Notes under the pieces: model-generated
What the model was told of the DNA's origin: nothing
What the model saw: only the letters and a program-made list of their open reading frames with translations
Database searches by the model: none
Assembly (NCBI GenBank): GCA_038277395.1
Contig: CM076196.1
Span: 81,471,786-81,535,785 of the forward strand
From: Dryocosmus kuriphilus
Lineage: Eukaryota; Arthropoda; Insecta; Hymenoptera; Cynipidae
Reading direction: 5' to 3'
DNA length: 64,000 bases
Translations under genes and position numbers: made by a program
Shown: one piece after another, positions 43,497-57,100 of the stretch
Layout of the letters: each line of letters begins with the position of its first letter
Numbering within the stretch: the first letter of the stretch is position 1

Positions 43497-44820
43497 CGAG
43501 GTGTGATCAAAAAGTAAGGTGACTTTTTATTTTTATCAAAAAATATTAATTTATTCATCAATATCGATGTTGTTCCCTTCAAAGTAATCCTCCTCGGATA
43601 TAATACATTTGTGCTAGCGCTTTTTCCAATCCTCAATGCATTTCTGATAAGCACTTTTTGGTATAACCTTCAGCTCTTCCAGCGATGCAGTCTTTATCTC
43701 CCTCAATCGTCGCAAAACGCCGTCCTTTCATGGGTCTTTTCAGTTTTGGAAACAGGAAAAAGTCGCAGGGAGCCAAATCTGGTGAATACGGTGGTTGAGG
43801 CATGATTATGGTGTTGTTATTGGACAAAAAATTACGAACAAGCAATGACGTGTAAGCTGGCGCATTATCGTGGTGCAATAACCGTGACTTGTTTTTCCAC
43901 AATTCCGGACGTTTTTTTCGTATTGCTTCATGCAAGCGGCGCATAACTTCAAGTTAAATACTCTTTATTAACTGTGCGACCTTGTGGTAAGAACTCCTGA
44001 GGCACTACGCCAAGATAATCGAAGAAAACGGTAAGCAAAACCTTGACATTTGATCGAACTTGGCGTGCTTTTTTTGGTCTTGGTGATCCAGAATGCTTCC
44101 ACTGGAACGATTGAGCCTTAGTTTCGACGTCATAACCATATACCCATGTTTCATCACCTGTTATGATCCTTTTGAGCAAGTCTGGGTCGCCGTTGACGTC
44201 ATTCAACCGCTCCTGAGCGATGCTCACGCGTCGGTTCTTTTGGTCAAAATTGATCAATTTCGGAACAAACTTCGCTGACACACGTCTCATGGCCAAAATA
44301 TCCACTAAAATTGCTTGGCACGAGCCAAACGAGATGCCGACATCATCAGCTAATGCTCTAATGGTAATTCGACGATTCGCCAACACTATTTTCTTCACTT
44401 CTTCAACGTGTTCATGAGTTGTTGACGTGCTGGGACGTCCAGGGCGAGCTTCGTCATTAACATCTTCTCGGGTTTCCGAAAGAGCTTGTACCACTTATAA
44501 ACATTTTTTTTTACTTAGAGTACACTCACCGTATGCCACTGTCAACATTTCAAGTGTTTTGGAGCACTTAATTCCATTTTTTACACAAAATTGGATGCAA
44601 ATTCTTTGATTCACACTTTTTTGACAGCAGAAAATCGCCGAGCACGCAAAACACTTCTAACCTTTATGCCTCTCACAAACAAACCAAAAGTGCTATATAG
44701 CTGAAACTGTGCACGTATGTTTGGAACGAGTGTACCAACATAAGAAAAAAAGAAAACGAATATCGCCTATACGCATCCCGCGAAATTCAAAAAGTCACCT
44801 TACTTTTTGATCACACCTAG
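43497..44820 (-). mobile_element. mariner element, near full length (1,324 bp)
   Basis: The left end CGAGGTGTGATCAAAAAGTA follows TA (43495-43496). The right end is TTGATCACACCTAG and is followed by TG rather than TA, so one end has mutated. It is the same family as the 471-bp derivative at 1692-2162. The transposase is on the minus strand with several frameshifts. Normal mariner length. Confidence 0.94.
43551..44660 (-). pseudogene. mariner transposase, multiply frameshifted
   Basis: The N-terminus (VNQRICIQFCVKNGIKCSKT; LEMLTVAYGECTLSKK) breaks in a run of nine A near 44510, where one extra base is present. A missing G soon after (YKLF / ETREDVNDEARPGRP) returns to a long frame with the HTH region and the first catalytic Asp in ITGDETWVYGYD. 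The frame shifts again at NKEYL near 43960 and resumes with HHDNAPAYT (second Asp) and PYSPDLAPCDFFLFPKLK (third Asp present). It breaks once more after FATIEG before the C-terminus. All three Asps of D,D34D are present. The homopolymer lesion could be a sequencing artefact, but the others make this a pseudogene. Confidence 0.93.
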
Positions 44821-47260
44821 TGCTTATAAGAATTGAAAAAACTTTCCTCAAAAACGGGTAATAGGATGAAAGTGAACCCTCGTGTGCAGAGGCTTTGTCG
44901 CGACATTACAGACATCGACACGCACACACTGATGCTCGTCTTTCGGTAATGTAAGCGGCCGAAATTCAAGTGAAATTCGACGCTCGAAAGATACTCGGGC
45001 CTGAGTTTCGTCACCGGGATTAAAGCGTAATTTCGTCCGCGGATTATGCGACACGTAATTGCATTGTTACAATGTTACTTCCCCTACGCGCCGGGTTTAG
45101 GGTAAAACTGTGTAGTTGGATTGATAGGAAGTTGGACTTTGTTGATAGCGTGTAACTACTCTCGCCTGCCTTTTCTCTGCTTTTCCGCGAAACTCTCCTA
45201 GCTCCAACTACCCACTCTCACTTCAAAATTAATTTTAAGTTTTAATGGAACTGTGTCTCCTTTATGGCAGTGACGTTTCGCGCGGATCAATGGAATTTCG
45301 GCACTGAACTCGATTACTGGACAAACTTTGACAACTCGCTTTCCTCTGGTTTTTTGTCAGCTGTTGCAAACACGAGTTTCCGAAAACAAAAGGAGCACAA
45401 ATACTGTAATTAATGGCCTGCATGGTTCTACTATGGTTGTTGTTTCGGCTTATGTCCTCTAGTTTCTCAGATGTCCATTATTCAGGGCAACGTGATCCTG
45501 TTACAAAGTCCTTGATAGGACTTAACTGATTGGAATATATGGTCTACGTATTAAGATTTTAATTAAGTATTTAATGTTATATATTTATGTTTAATTTACG
45601 TCTGATAGTGAATTAAAAAGGGTATATTGGATTTAAGAGACATGTTATTTTTTGTTACAGGTGAGTCTATGTTACGCCTACCATTACTTAACGAAACTGT
45701 GAGTATTAGTAAACTTCAGTCACATAACTTTTTTTAACTGGTTGTTTACAGCTATCAGAATGATATTAAAATTGGAAAATAGAAAGTGCTCTTGTCATTA
45801 TTTAATATTGAATTTTTTTAATGTACCTAAACAAATTTTCAATAACATACTTTAAGGAATTTTGACAATCTTTCTTCATTTTTTGATACTTCGAATCTAA
45901 ATTCACCCTCTCTATTAGAACCACCCACCTCTAAGAAAAACTGATGATAAAAAAAGCTAAGGCTGATCAAAATACTAAAAAAATTTCTTGTTATCTAAAA
46001 ACGCAATCTATCAAGTTGATACTTAAGAATCACCTTTACAAATATTATACCGATTCTCGAGATGGAAACATTCCTTCCAGATTTCATTTCTGAATCGTCT
46101 CTCTTGAAGCATTTTCCACTTGCATTTATCTTTCATTTTTTCTATCCTGCGTGACACATTCATGATATCATTTCCCATTCCTTTTTCTTCAAATTCTACC
46201 TTTATTACGCTCTAGTTTCTCAGAATGTATTCAAGTTGAAACAACCGGGACAGATTGTATTACAGAAAGAGACCATGTCTCTTTCCTTTCAACAAGTCGG
46301 ATGATCATTTCAGTCATAGAGCTGCTTAGAATACATCATGTCAGACGCAATATCGTAAAAGAATCAGAAGCGAGGAAGGATCCGACAAGTTTTCTCGTGG
46401 CCGGCGAATTTCTCCGACAGAATATGCCAATCTTAGTATTCCCTCGAGCAGGAGTCGTGGCGCTTTCATTTCCGAGCGGTCGCTGGTCGCGGGATGCAAG
46501 TGAACCGGCCGAGCATTCCGAAAAGGCTGTAAGAGAGAAGTATTATTATCGGGGGAAATCTGAGACCATCCCTCGGGGTAGGAGATCGGTCACGTTTGGA
46601 TGAAGGTAGCCAGAAACTTTCTTTGCGATTTTGAAGTAGAGTCGAGGGTGTGGGTGTGGAAGTCGACTCGCGTGCGAAATAGAAGGAAAAAAAAACAACT
46701 TTGAACCTCTGCCCTACACGTGTCCTTGCCTTGAAACCTCCAAGTCTCTTGACGCCATAATCAACACAGAAAAGCTTCTTCAAAATATATACTCAACTCA
46801 ATCTAAAACTAATCATGTTTCTCAGTTTTTTTTTTTAATTGTGATTCCATTTCCTAACGATGAGAGAGAAATCATAAGCAGGGATCCGAAAGATTTTAGG
46901 AGGATTTTTTTTATCTGTTTCAATTATTTCTATAAATATTTGACTTTTTTGTAATAAAATTTCTAAGCTTGATTAAGAAATGTCCATACAATCAACGGGT
47001 ACATTTTCCAGTACGCTTAGAGATGTCGCTCTTTTCAGCGGTAGAATTTTAAGATTAGACGAGTAGACCGAAATCTCTAAGAACTTTGGGATTAATTGCT
47101 GAATTTGTAAAATTTACCAACAGAAAACTTTTAAGACAATTATGGGCAAGTATAAAATTCAGCTTTATTTCGTTAATGATCTTTGATGAAGAAAAGTTTA
47201 CATTTCATTTTCAAATTTTTGAAATAGCAAAAAATATATTGTGACGCAAGTAAGAAGGTA
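44821..47260. other. Non-coding interval
   Basis: Mixed composition from 44821 to 45500, then AT-rich. The opposed frames at 46301-46603 (plus) and 46466-46783 (minus) overlap in a GC-richer patch and have no motif. I see no gene I can support. Confidence 0.35.
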
Positions 47261-47403
47261 CACAGAAAAAACTGGACTTATTTTGAGTCAGATATCGGAC
47301 CAATATTAAGAGGCAGAATTTTTTAGCCCAAAAGGATTTAAATTGAGTTTTTTAAACAAAATACAAAATAACGCAGCAAAAATAAGTCCAGCTTTTGTCT
47401 GTG
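47261..47403. mobile_element. Small inverted-repeat element (143 bp)
   Basis: The left end CACAGAAAAAACTGGACTTA mirrors the right end AAATAAGTCCAGCTTTTGTC followed by TGTG. The inverted repeats are about 24 bp around a ~95-bp AT-rich core. MITE-like. The flanks do not show a clear target duplication. Confidence 0.6.
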
Positions 47404-47841
47404 AATGGGAATAAATCTCACATACACAATACACATGCACATTTATTATTAATAAAAGTGCACATAGACCATATGGCCGGAAGTTGTGGTCAGGTGAAGT
47501 GGAAGTATCGAAATACATGTAACAATTAGAAGTCCGTTACCAGTTCTGCGAAAGGACATATGACGTTTTCATTCTTGCATGAAATTGAACGTATGTTTTT
47601 CACATTGTTTCACCAATTATGTTTTTCATAGAATTTATCAAACTCAAGGTGCACGTAACAGCGCATTCATCTATACCATCTTTAAAATTAAGAACTAAAA
47701 AATTTCCGTCTTGAACCATTCAAAATTCAAAAGCATTAACTTTAGGTACTTAAGATTTTGTCCTTTTTTGAGAAATTGTCTGGTTTGCCCCTTTTTAAAA
47801 GAAATTTGCCTTTTTTCCTTTAAAGGTGAACTGAATTAATA
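47404..47841. other. Non-coding interval
   Basis: AT-rich DNA between two small inverted-repeat elements. No ORF or repeat is seen. Confidence 0.4.
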
Positions 47842-48594
47842 CACTGTAAAAAATCCCGTGTAAGATTACACTAGGAATCGGGGCCATAAAGATACCAATG
47901 ATTACTAGGGGAAATTTACGTAAATACTGTAAAAATATGAAGACCACGTAAAATCACACGCTGATGGGAAAATTCTCAGCCGGTCGTTTGGGATGAATAG
48001 AATTAGTTCTATTTAATTATTTATACTAAATTTATCATATTTTAGCAAATTTATCATTTTTCTAATAACAAAATATAATCAGTACTAACCTTATTTCTCT
48101 CAGCCGCATCAGAAACACGATTGCGGTTTATTGGTAGACTGCTTGAGATTTATAAATTTATATTATAATGAAACAAACGTTCTGCGGACTCAGAACTCTA
48201 GGTTATTAATCGATGTGTCATTGAACGTTCAACAGCGAAATTACACTCTGCCTGCATTTTTCACCGATTATCAGAGTGTTACACGCTTTGCTAAAACTGA
48301 ATTACACTATACGTCTTGTAAAATTAAAAGATTCTTGACATTTTACCACGGTATTGTAATTTTACATTTTCTTTTCATTTACCTTCTATTGTAAATTTCC
48401 CGTAGGAATCACTGGTATCTTTATGTCCAATGATTCATAGTGGAATTTTTCACTTTTCTTGTTTTGTTCCGGAAATTATGTAAAATTCCTTCAGAAATTA
48501 ACATAAATTCCCAAGAAAATCGTAAAATTGCGGTGATTTATAAAAAAAATTCTCTACACGGTGGAATGTAAATTTACATAGGATCTTTACAGTG
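47842..48594. mobile_element. Non-autonomous inverted-repeat element (~750 bp)
   Basis: Both ends start CACTGTAAA, flanked by TA on each side (47840-47841 and 48595-48596). The words GAATTAAT and GAATTAAA also flank the element, so an 8-bp duplication is an alternative. Inside, CATAAAGATACCAATGATT (left) has its reverse complement near 48405, so the inverted similarity extends inward. The 87-codon frame at 48131-48394 has no transposase motif. Confidence 0.65.
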
Positions 48595-50875
48595 TAGAAT
48601 TAAATTAATGTGCAAGAATTTTAAATAATGAATACTGCAAATTGCAATTTTGTTTAAAAATTAAGACTTCAGAAATAAAACATTTTTAATATTTAAATTA
48701 AAGTGTTCAAAATTTGATAATTTCAATTCTAAAAAATAATATTCCAGTTTAATTTTAAACTCGGAGTTTATAAATTAAATAATTGGAAGTATTGACGTGT
48801 TTGAAGGTGAACAATTCAAAATTGCTTAATTACAAATAGGTACTTTCAGTCCAAAATTACTCCATTTTTAATGTTTTGAATAAAAGATTTTAAAAATGCA
48901 ACTTCAGGCGCTTTTCTTTTGATATTGCTTTATTTTAAACTAATTAAATTGGGATTCCAATCTAAAATCATTGAACTTTGAACTCTCTGGATTGAAAATT
49001 GTTTAATTACAAACACTTTTAACTTTTAAATTTTTAATTGTTCACTCTAAAGTTATTCCAGTTTTAATGCTCTGAATTAAAAATTTTAAAATTCAAAAGG
49101 TTTAAAAATTGGAAGTCTTCAATTTTGAGTGACTATAGCTTGAACTTATCTTCGCGATCGTTTTAAATTAAAAATTATACAATTGGAATTTTTTGAATTT
49201 TTAATGGTTCAATTTCAAAGTTATTGATTTGGTTTTTTCGTGAGGCGGAGCTTGGAATAAGAAAATTGTCGAAATTCAAAAATACATTAATATAAATTTT
49301 AGAAATGGAAAATTATCTTTCAAGTGAATTCTATAACGTTTAACAATGTTCAATATTTCGGATGATATTAAGAGCTTGAGAGCATACTGAAATTTCCGTT
49401 TTTTTTTTTGTAATATTTCCTTACACAGTGAATTCAATGACTTCTTTTAGGGCGGAATTTTTGTAGAATAATTTGTATATCTTGTCGAGCATTTTGGAGA
49501 ACAAATGTTACACTTTGTTGTATAAAAATTACAAGTATTTTAATAAAACACAAGAAACAGCCGTTACTATACTCATGAACAGCACTATGAAATTTAAAAC
49601 TTTGAATTTTTAGGCTTTATTTTCTTAAGTTACAGAAGAAGTGCTACATTTTACCTAAAAGTCAGAGAAGTTCAAAACCTTAGTTTTAAAGATCAAGCAA
49701 TTTCTAATTTAGAATTAATAAAATATGAAAATTAATTTAAAATTAAAATTCTGACTATTTAAAGGATTTTATTTTATTATTCAAAAACTTTTGATTTCAA
49801 AACCCTTTCGAAACGATAAAAGAAACTAATCTATAATCCTTAGGCAATTTTCCACTTTTCTAAACAATTTCCAATAGTATCGAGGCTTGTAACATTTGCA
49901 GTAACTTACTTTCTTATACCAAGTTACAATTCAATAATGGTAGATACTGTTGAAGATTATCTATAAAAGTAGGAAATTTCTTACAGATTATAAATAAATT
50001 TCTTCCATATTTTTAAAAAAGTTTTTCAAATTTTTATCAAGAGAGCGCGGTCGTTCCCCCCCGAAATAGAAAATTCAATCTTGCGCTAGAGAAAGTGCCT
50101 CTACCATTAAAAATTTTCTAGAAAAGTATAGAAAATTTCTTAAAGGTTATAAATGATTTTTCTTTATATGTTTCAAAAAGATTTCTCGAGCCTTTTTGAG
50201 ATAGTGAAACTTACTTTTCTAACAACCCTTGTAGAATAGCATCTTTGTATCAAAGAATTTTCTCTTACCTGTGAATGTGTCATCTTTGAGAAGAGGATTT
50301 CACGTGAATGTGGCAGGATAGACAGAAAAGGGTGGAAAAATTGATACTATTTTCCCGAGACCTGAATACGTTTCGACGAGCATATATCTTTGATACCTAT
50401 ATAGGTTTGATCCATCGAACAAAGTCCCCATTCCTATTTTCTCTCTTTGATTTTCCATTTGGCTCGCTCGCTCGCACGCTCAGCTCAGCGAGAAATCGAG
50501 TTTAGAACGCACGTATAAGCCGCCCTCTCACGGAGTCGATGTAAACTTTATCAAGCATTGTGTGCTCTTTTCGACGAATAGGTTCGCAATTGGCGCGATA
50601 ATAGGACACAAACGTGACACCAACGTCTCTTGTGCATTGTAGCGTGCGTGACACTCGGATCATTCATTTATTCATTCAATTATTTGCCGTAAGTCACGTA
50701 TCGACACTGGCAGGCTGATTCTAATTAAATTAGCGAGTCCTCTAAAACTCGCTGATAAAGCATTGTGTTCGGAAATCACGCGATGCGCGACCAATAGTTT
50801 TGTCGTGCGTCTACGGTAAAAAAATAATACTTTATTAAAGTGGAATGACGTTTAAAAGTAAGCAGAAAGCAGAAA
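48595..50875. other. AT-rich interval with AAATTTTAAAA-type words
   Basis: From 48640 to 49220 short words of the type TTTTAAAATT and GTTCAAAATT recur irregularly. The stretch from 50300 to 50780 is GC-richer (GCTCGCTCGCTCGCACG near 50463), but no supported gene is present. Confidence 0.35.
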
Positions 50876-51116
50876 GAGAACGTTCCCGGAACTCTCCGCT
50901 GAAAATTTCGGAACGTTACAGTGGATCGTTCCACTGGGACCTGAATGAGACTTACCGTTATTATTAATTATTATTATTTTTAATAAAAAATATCTCATAA
51001 ATCGTAGTAAACCAAGTCCCAGTGGAACGTTCCAAGAGGGCAGACATTCTACACATCCCATTCACGTGCCTGGAATGTCCCGAAAGTTCCAGCGGCAAGT
51101 TCTGGGAACGTTCTAT
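50876..51116. repeat. ~240-bp inverted repeat of GGAACGTTCC words
   Basis: The left end AGAACGTTCCCGGAACT..CCGCTG mirrors CAGCGGCAAGTTCTGGGAACGTTCT on the right. Inside, GATCGTTCCACTGGGAC mirrors GTCCCAGTGGAACGTTCC, around an AT-rich loop of ~80 bp. It is a MITE-like or long-hairpin structure with no clear target duplication. Confidence 0.6.
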
Positions 51117-54100
51117 GCTATTAGGGTATATCTTTTTTCCTCAAGTTGCTGGTGTACATTATTTTTTTTAAATATCTAATAATATCTAATATTTTTTCTT
51201 CGAAAAGTGTTTCAAGTTTTTCCAGCTCAAGTCAAATATAAAATTAAATCGAAAATAACTTTAAGTGTTTGTTTTTACTTCGTGCAGTCGCGCCTCTGCT
51301 CGAAGTTATCCAGAACCAATAACAAGAGACATATATTCAACCATTTGGATGGTTTGATAGGCGCATTTCATGTTCTATCCGTGTATATCGTGAAACTCGT
51401 GCAGGCATGTAAATGACCATCCGCTTACTTGATTCGCTAGATCGTCGTCGTCAGAGCTTTCTCGGGCACTTTTGTATCGGTACTTTAACCGCAGACCGAG
51501 CTTTATGGCACGTTCGATCCTTCTTACTCAGCCCAAACGCGAGGAACTTTATCTTGATGTCCGCTCCATTTCTCGTGTATACACAGCCCTGCACCTATTT
51601 TTCTCCGGATTAAGAAAGAGTTTCGGGAACCAGATTATGGATTTACTCCATTACTTTACTAACACGAGATCCGAGTACAAGTTGTTTCTTATACAACGAA
51701 TGCCCTTTCGCCCATTGTGTACTCGACGCAGGTGTTCTGATGAAGTAATCATGATATCCTTTAGGGGATGTTACAAATGTGGGTAGAAACTGTGAGAAAA
51801 GATTCAAAGAAATTTCGCATTAATTACTATAATTTGATAAATAATACGTCCTCATATAGTTGTTGTATCTGTTTTTTCTTAATTTTATCAAATGTAAGAA
51901 TCTTTTTTCTATAAGTTTATTTTCGTTGCGTAATAGGCCTGCCTTTTTACTAAATTACGAGTTTTCTTTACATCTAATCTTTTTCATCCCTAAATTAATT
52001 TTGTGAACAGAGAGAAAACATTAAGTTTTATGTTTAACAAAAATTGGTGCCACAAAACGTCATCTTTTTGGATATTTTTTGTATATTCTTTTGTTCACTA
52101 TAGTGAAGAAAAGAATATCCAAACATCTTTGCCATTAGACTGTCTGCTAACGTAAACTTTTTCAAATTTTTGTCAAGAATTATTTAGGAAAAAAGTAGTT
52201 CAAATCATGTGGTGATAAATAATTAATTTCAAATTAAAATTTTTGAAACCATAGTTTAAATAACTAAAAAAAATTCTAATTTTTAAATTTTTAATATTAC
52301 CTACTAAAATGAATAATTATTGAAGCTATATAAATATGAGACAATTTTAAATTATAGCAACAACACTTTAAATTATAGCGTTTGAAATTGAAAAATTTTC
52401 AATTTTATGAATTATCTAACAACAATGTAAAATTTTATTTCAAATTGTAAGCTAATAGTTGAACATTTTTAAATGAAAGGCTTCATTGACTTTAGATTTT
52501 AAATCGAAATCATTTTTAATTTAATGATTTAAAATTGAAAACGTTTAAAAAAAAGTACTTTTAATCACACAATTACAATTTAAAAATTAAAACGCGTAAA
52601 ACTGAACATATTTTAATTTAACAAGTCGACGAAACAAACAATGTATAACTTAATAGCTGTGAATAATTCTTCAAAATTGAAAAATCTACCATTGGAGATT
52701 TGAAAAATTTAACAATATAAAAGTAAATAATATTCGAATCTGAATGACTTCAATTTGAACACAAGTAAGATATATAGTCCTGTGTGAATGTGAAAGCTAA
52801 TTTATTTTTATATAATTAAAAGTAGAAATCCCTGACATTGAGAAATACTCCTAAAGCAAGTGTACACGTTGAAATGAAATTTGGTAATTTAATTGTAACT
52901 TCTGAGCCTTTTTAATTTAAATAAAATGAAAGTTTGAAACGTGACGTATTTAAAAAGGATTACACATACAAATTAAAAGTATTTTTTCTGAGCTGACTAA
53001 CACACCGAAGTTTTCATTTTAGGAAATTCTAGTCAGTAAATTTCATCTTATGCATCTATTTTTCTTTAATGATACTTTCCCTTCTCCTCAAACTCTCTTA
53101 TTTTTCTAGAATTATTTCCTGCAAAACCTGCATTTTTGAAACTGAAATTCTGTAGCAATCCTCACATATCATACAAATATAGGCTAGCTTCTAGAAGATA
53201 CTTTAGCAAAAAACAAGTTAATTTTGCCCTAAGCTCATTCAGCATCTCCACACTTTTATTTTATTTGCATAATTTTATTTTGTATGTTGCTCTCCCAATT
53301 ACAATTACACCATCATTCCGGAAGATTCCAGAACGAGACGATTTTCTGCTTATTTAACTTCCTTGCACCCTCTTCATCTTCCTCTCTGGCTACTCAAAGT
53401 TCTCAGCCTGTTTTCTCAACTAAAGGAGATCCACACTCGTTGGCTGCCTCATCCTGCAGGATTCGGCAAAGATAACCAGACGGAGAGAAGCTGGAGCCTG
53501 AACGGCGTTATCATAACTAACAGCTACATAATTATCGAGCAAAATGTGTTACTTAGCCGCCTCTACCAGCCGCGGGCTGGCAAGTCCGGACTTGGGTTTT
53601 GGGTACAGAACCTCAGAGACTCTCTATAGCTGGACCGAACATTAAAGTGTACCTGTCTCTTCGGGAATGAAACCAATTACTTGGTGACCCCCCTCCGGGC
53701 ACACAGCTTCACAGAGTTCTCTCGATGACGTAGAGAGAATCCGAGATACTCAGAGTGGAATAGAGTTACCCTGGGAATACATGGCGTATGTATTCCCTTC
53801 ACATAGGGCAAGTACACAACCCTTCTCTTCTGCTCCTCCCAACTTCGTGCCCTCAATTCTGAGATGCGAGAAGTGCACTTGTTAATTAAGGAAACTCTAA
53901 GGATAATTACCTTTGGTTACCATTTCCTGATCCAGGTGTCTACTGAAGACTCAAGATACCAGTCTCTTATCGCTACCAGTTGCGACAATCTCCGCTGAAA
54001 CATTTGTGCTCGCATTTATGACAAAAGACCTCTTTTCATGTTTGGGTACAACTCCATCTATTAGAACCATAGGATATCCTTTATTAGTCTTGAATTAATA

Positions 54101-57100
54101 ATTAATTACCATGAAGAGATACCAAAATTAAACAAATTTTGACTATGATGATTGCTACATGTTAATACCTTTCTGAACCTGTTCAGTTTAATTTAGTCTT
54201 AATCAAAATGGATTTTCTAACTGAGAGAGAGAAGAATGATGTTTGTTTTGGTGTTTCGCTCGACTACATATACGCGTCCTGTTTTCTTGGGTCTGGTTTT
54301 GACTCTCATTGGGAGAAGTCGAAAGACAAATTGGGACATAGTCTCATTTGTCCGATGGTCGTGATTAACTGTAGATTCTAAACTCTATATTCATGCTGAA
54401 GTGAAAAGTGTTTCAACTCAAATAAGTAATCATATCACAGTATAAAGTGTCTTACATTTTCTGGATTATTATCAAGTGAGTAAGTGATCTTCCCGATTTG
54501 CGTGTTCTGGTGCCGCGGAAACCGTCGAGTCGGATGACATAGACCTCCAGCGGCTTCAGGATTAGTCGTACTGAGAACGATTGTGGTTGTTGCTTCCAGA
54601 GCATACATCTAGTCGAAGTTTGCAGGACAACCTAATTATTTTTTGAGTACCAAATGTGATGTGTACAAATTGACACAACGGTTGGAACTCATACTATAAT
54701 TAAATTAAGTAAAAGTAAATTAGAATTTTAGTAGTATACGTAAATATCGTGAGATTTAATATTCATAATTTAATATTTTCAGTCAATTGGCTGCCCCACG
54801 CCAGTCCATCATTAACTTACTAAGGACTGCACTATAAGATATAGACACCGTCGCCACTGATCGGCAGCCGTTTGCTGATAATCATTCCCAGCACCCAGGG
54901 AATAGCAGAGGCGCTGACAGGAAACTGTCGCTTCCTCCTTTCCTTTTCTCGAACATCTCATTTCGATTCGATTTGGTAGAATGGTCGCTCGAGTATTCTT
55001 ACTCTCATTCTAAGGTAAGGTTTCTAGTTGAGGGGATTGCATGAAATTGAAATCTGCCGCTTTTAATCTATTCAGAAGGATTCTCTAATCTTGCCTGAGG
55101 CAGCTAAAAAGATGTCTGTAGTTGAATTTATATGCAGATGACCTTCCCTTCAATATGTCCTAGAGTAATCGGTAAGAAGACCACTCTACGTAATTGTTAT
55201 CATACGTCCATTTCGGTAAAATCACTCAAGGTGGATCCTGTGAGAATTGTAGCGAAGTTCGTGCAAACTTGCTTACTTATACAGATCTCTAGGGACTGAT
55301 GATCGAATAGCAAGAGAGCGGATCTATTCAATTTCAATGTAGGGGTTCCTTGTGTTTTTTTTATTTTTAGAGCTGGGGAATTCATTTTAGATTTCAAAAA
55401 AATATAAACACCGTTAAAGAGGTGAATTTGAACAAATAGTACGAGTGATGAATTGGTGATCTACTGCAAGTAAAAGGAAAAGAATAAGAATGTAAAGAAA
55501 TTTATTTTTCTTTACTTCTGACAAAATTCATTTTGGACGAATAGTTGATTTAGAACTTTGCTGTTGAAATCCCAAAGGTGAAAAAGTAAATGGTTCCTTG
55601 GAGAGCTGTTGCTGCATTGGTGTTGCTGAAGGTTCACTGTCTGGTACACTTAGATGTGGGTACAAGGTGGTTACTCGAGTGGCCGCGTGAGACTCAAAGT
55701 TCGAAGCAGTTTAAGTTCTGGAAAGGAAAGCCAATTTCGAAACCTACGATTCGTGCGGACTTAAATTTATATCCAAGGTATCGACTTCTAGGAAACAAGT
55801 TTAAAAGCTTTCGGACTCGGAAAGGACTCGGAACAGTAATCATTCGTACAACAGAAATCTTAACTCCAAATTCATGCGAGCTCCTCTTAGGTAGAAATAA
55901 TACAATTTCCAATGGCCTATAAATAGTATTTTAAAATATTTTTGTTGTTTTTATCGTGTTTAGGGTGTCCAATCAGAATTTGGTGAGCAAACTTAACTGA
56001 ATAGGGGAATATGGGTTTACGGTTGGTCAGTATGCAAGTTCTTAATAAGGCAGTGCTTGATGACCCAATGTTGGTGTCAGAGCCTAACGCTAAAGCAAAC
56101 CAAGTTTGCTTCGTTACCTCCTTGAATATTCACGAGTTTCGCACGTGCCGGCGGCCATTTGTGAAGCTCAATATGTTCGGCAATATCTAGATGCTCTCGT
56201 AAAATATCGATAGCGCCGGAGGTAACTCGTAACTACAGAGATCATAGACCCGAAAAAGCTTCCTTGATGGTACTGCCATGTAGGATTGGATGTTCGATAT
56301 ATAAGCCATAAATGGCAAATCCTATCATCGCTAAAATTCCCCTACCGCGGAAGTCCGTTGAGTGAAAATGTTAATCATGCCCGAAGTCAAATACACTGAC
56401 AGGGTATGCTCCATTGCACGAATTATTAATTTCGCACACCTCGTAATGTAATTTCCATTACTGCAATTTCGTTCTACCTGATTACCGTAATATTTCGAAT
56501 AACAGAGACACTGTTTACCATCTAATAATTATCATTAGGGACGATAGTTTGTGATTGTAAAATAATTGTTGGTTGAATGGAAAAATTATAATTTCGAATC
56601 AGATGAGGAAAAAGAAGATAGTCTCTGTAATCCATTGGTCAAAAATTCACATCAGGAGCCGCAATCAGTATCCTTTTTTTTATAGGAATGGAATATCGAC
56701 TTTTTATTCACATTCAAAACCTTTGGGAGATTCTGAGATTGATCTGGTGGATGTAGGGCATGGAACTCTCATAGTAAGAAACATTAAAGGCTCTATGGTG
56801 ATCCTTGAACCTACTGGTGTCCGGAAAAGCGTAGTGTAGTGGAAAGCAAGAAGGCCAGGCTTATCACCAACGAACAGGCACCCATTTCATCCTTTTCTTT
56901 TCTACATCATCCATTCATTTCACCCACTTTCTTCCCCACAACCTTCTTTCTTCACTCTTTCCTCGTGGTGCTCTTTTCCACTAAAAATTTTCAATTTTTC
57001 AGAAGGAAAATGAATGTATATATAACTCTCTATCAAGAACGTAATTTTTCTTTCAATGATTCATTCTGGTTTTAAAGATCAATTCTAGCTTTAGCGGTTA

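Noticed and set aside
46301..46783. Opposed ~100-codon frames in a GC-richer patch
   Set aside because: Low stop frequency is expected from base composition here. No motif or splice evidence favours either strand.
55590..55922. 110-codon frame with a hydrophobic N-terminus like a signal peptide
   Set aside because: No homology recognised, the opposite strand is also open over the same stretch, and there is no splice or promoter support.
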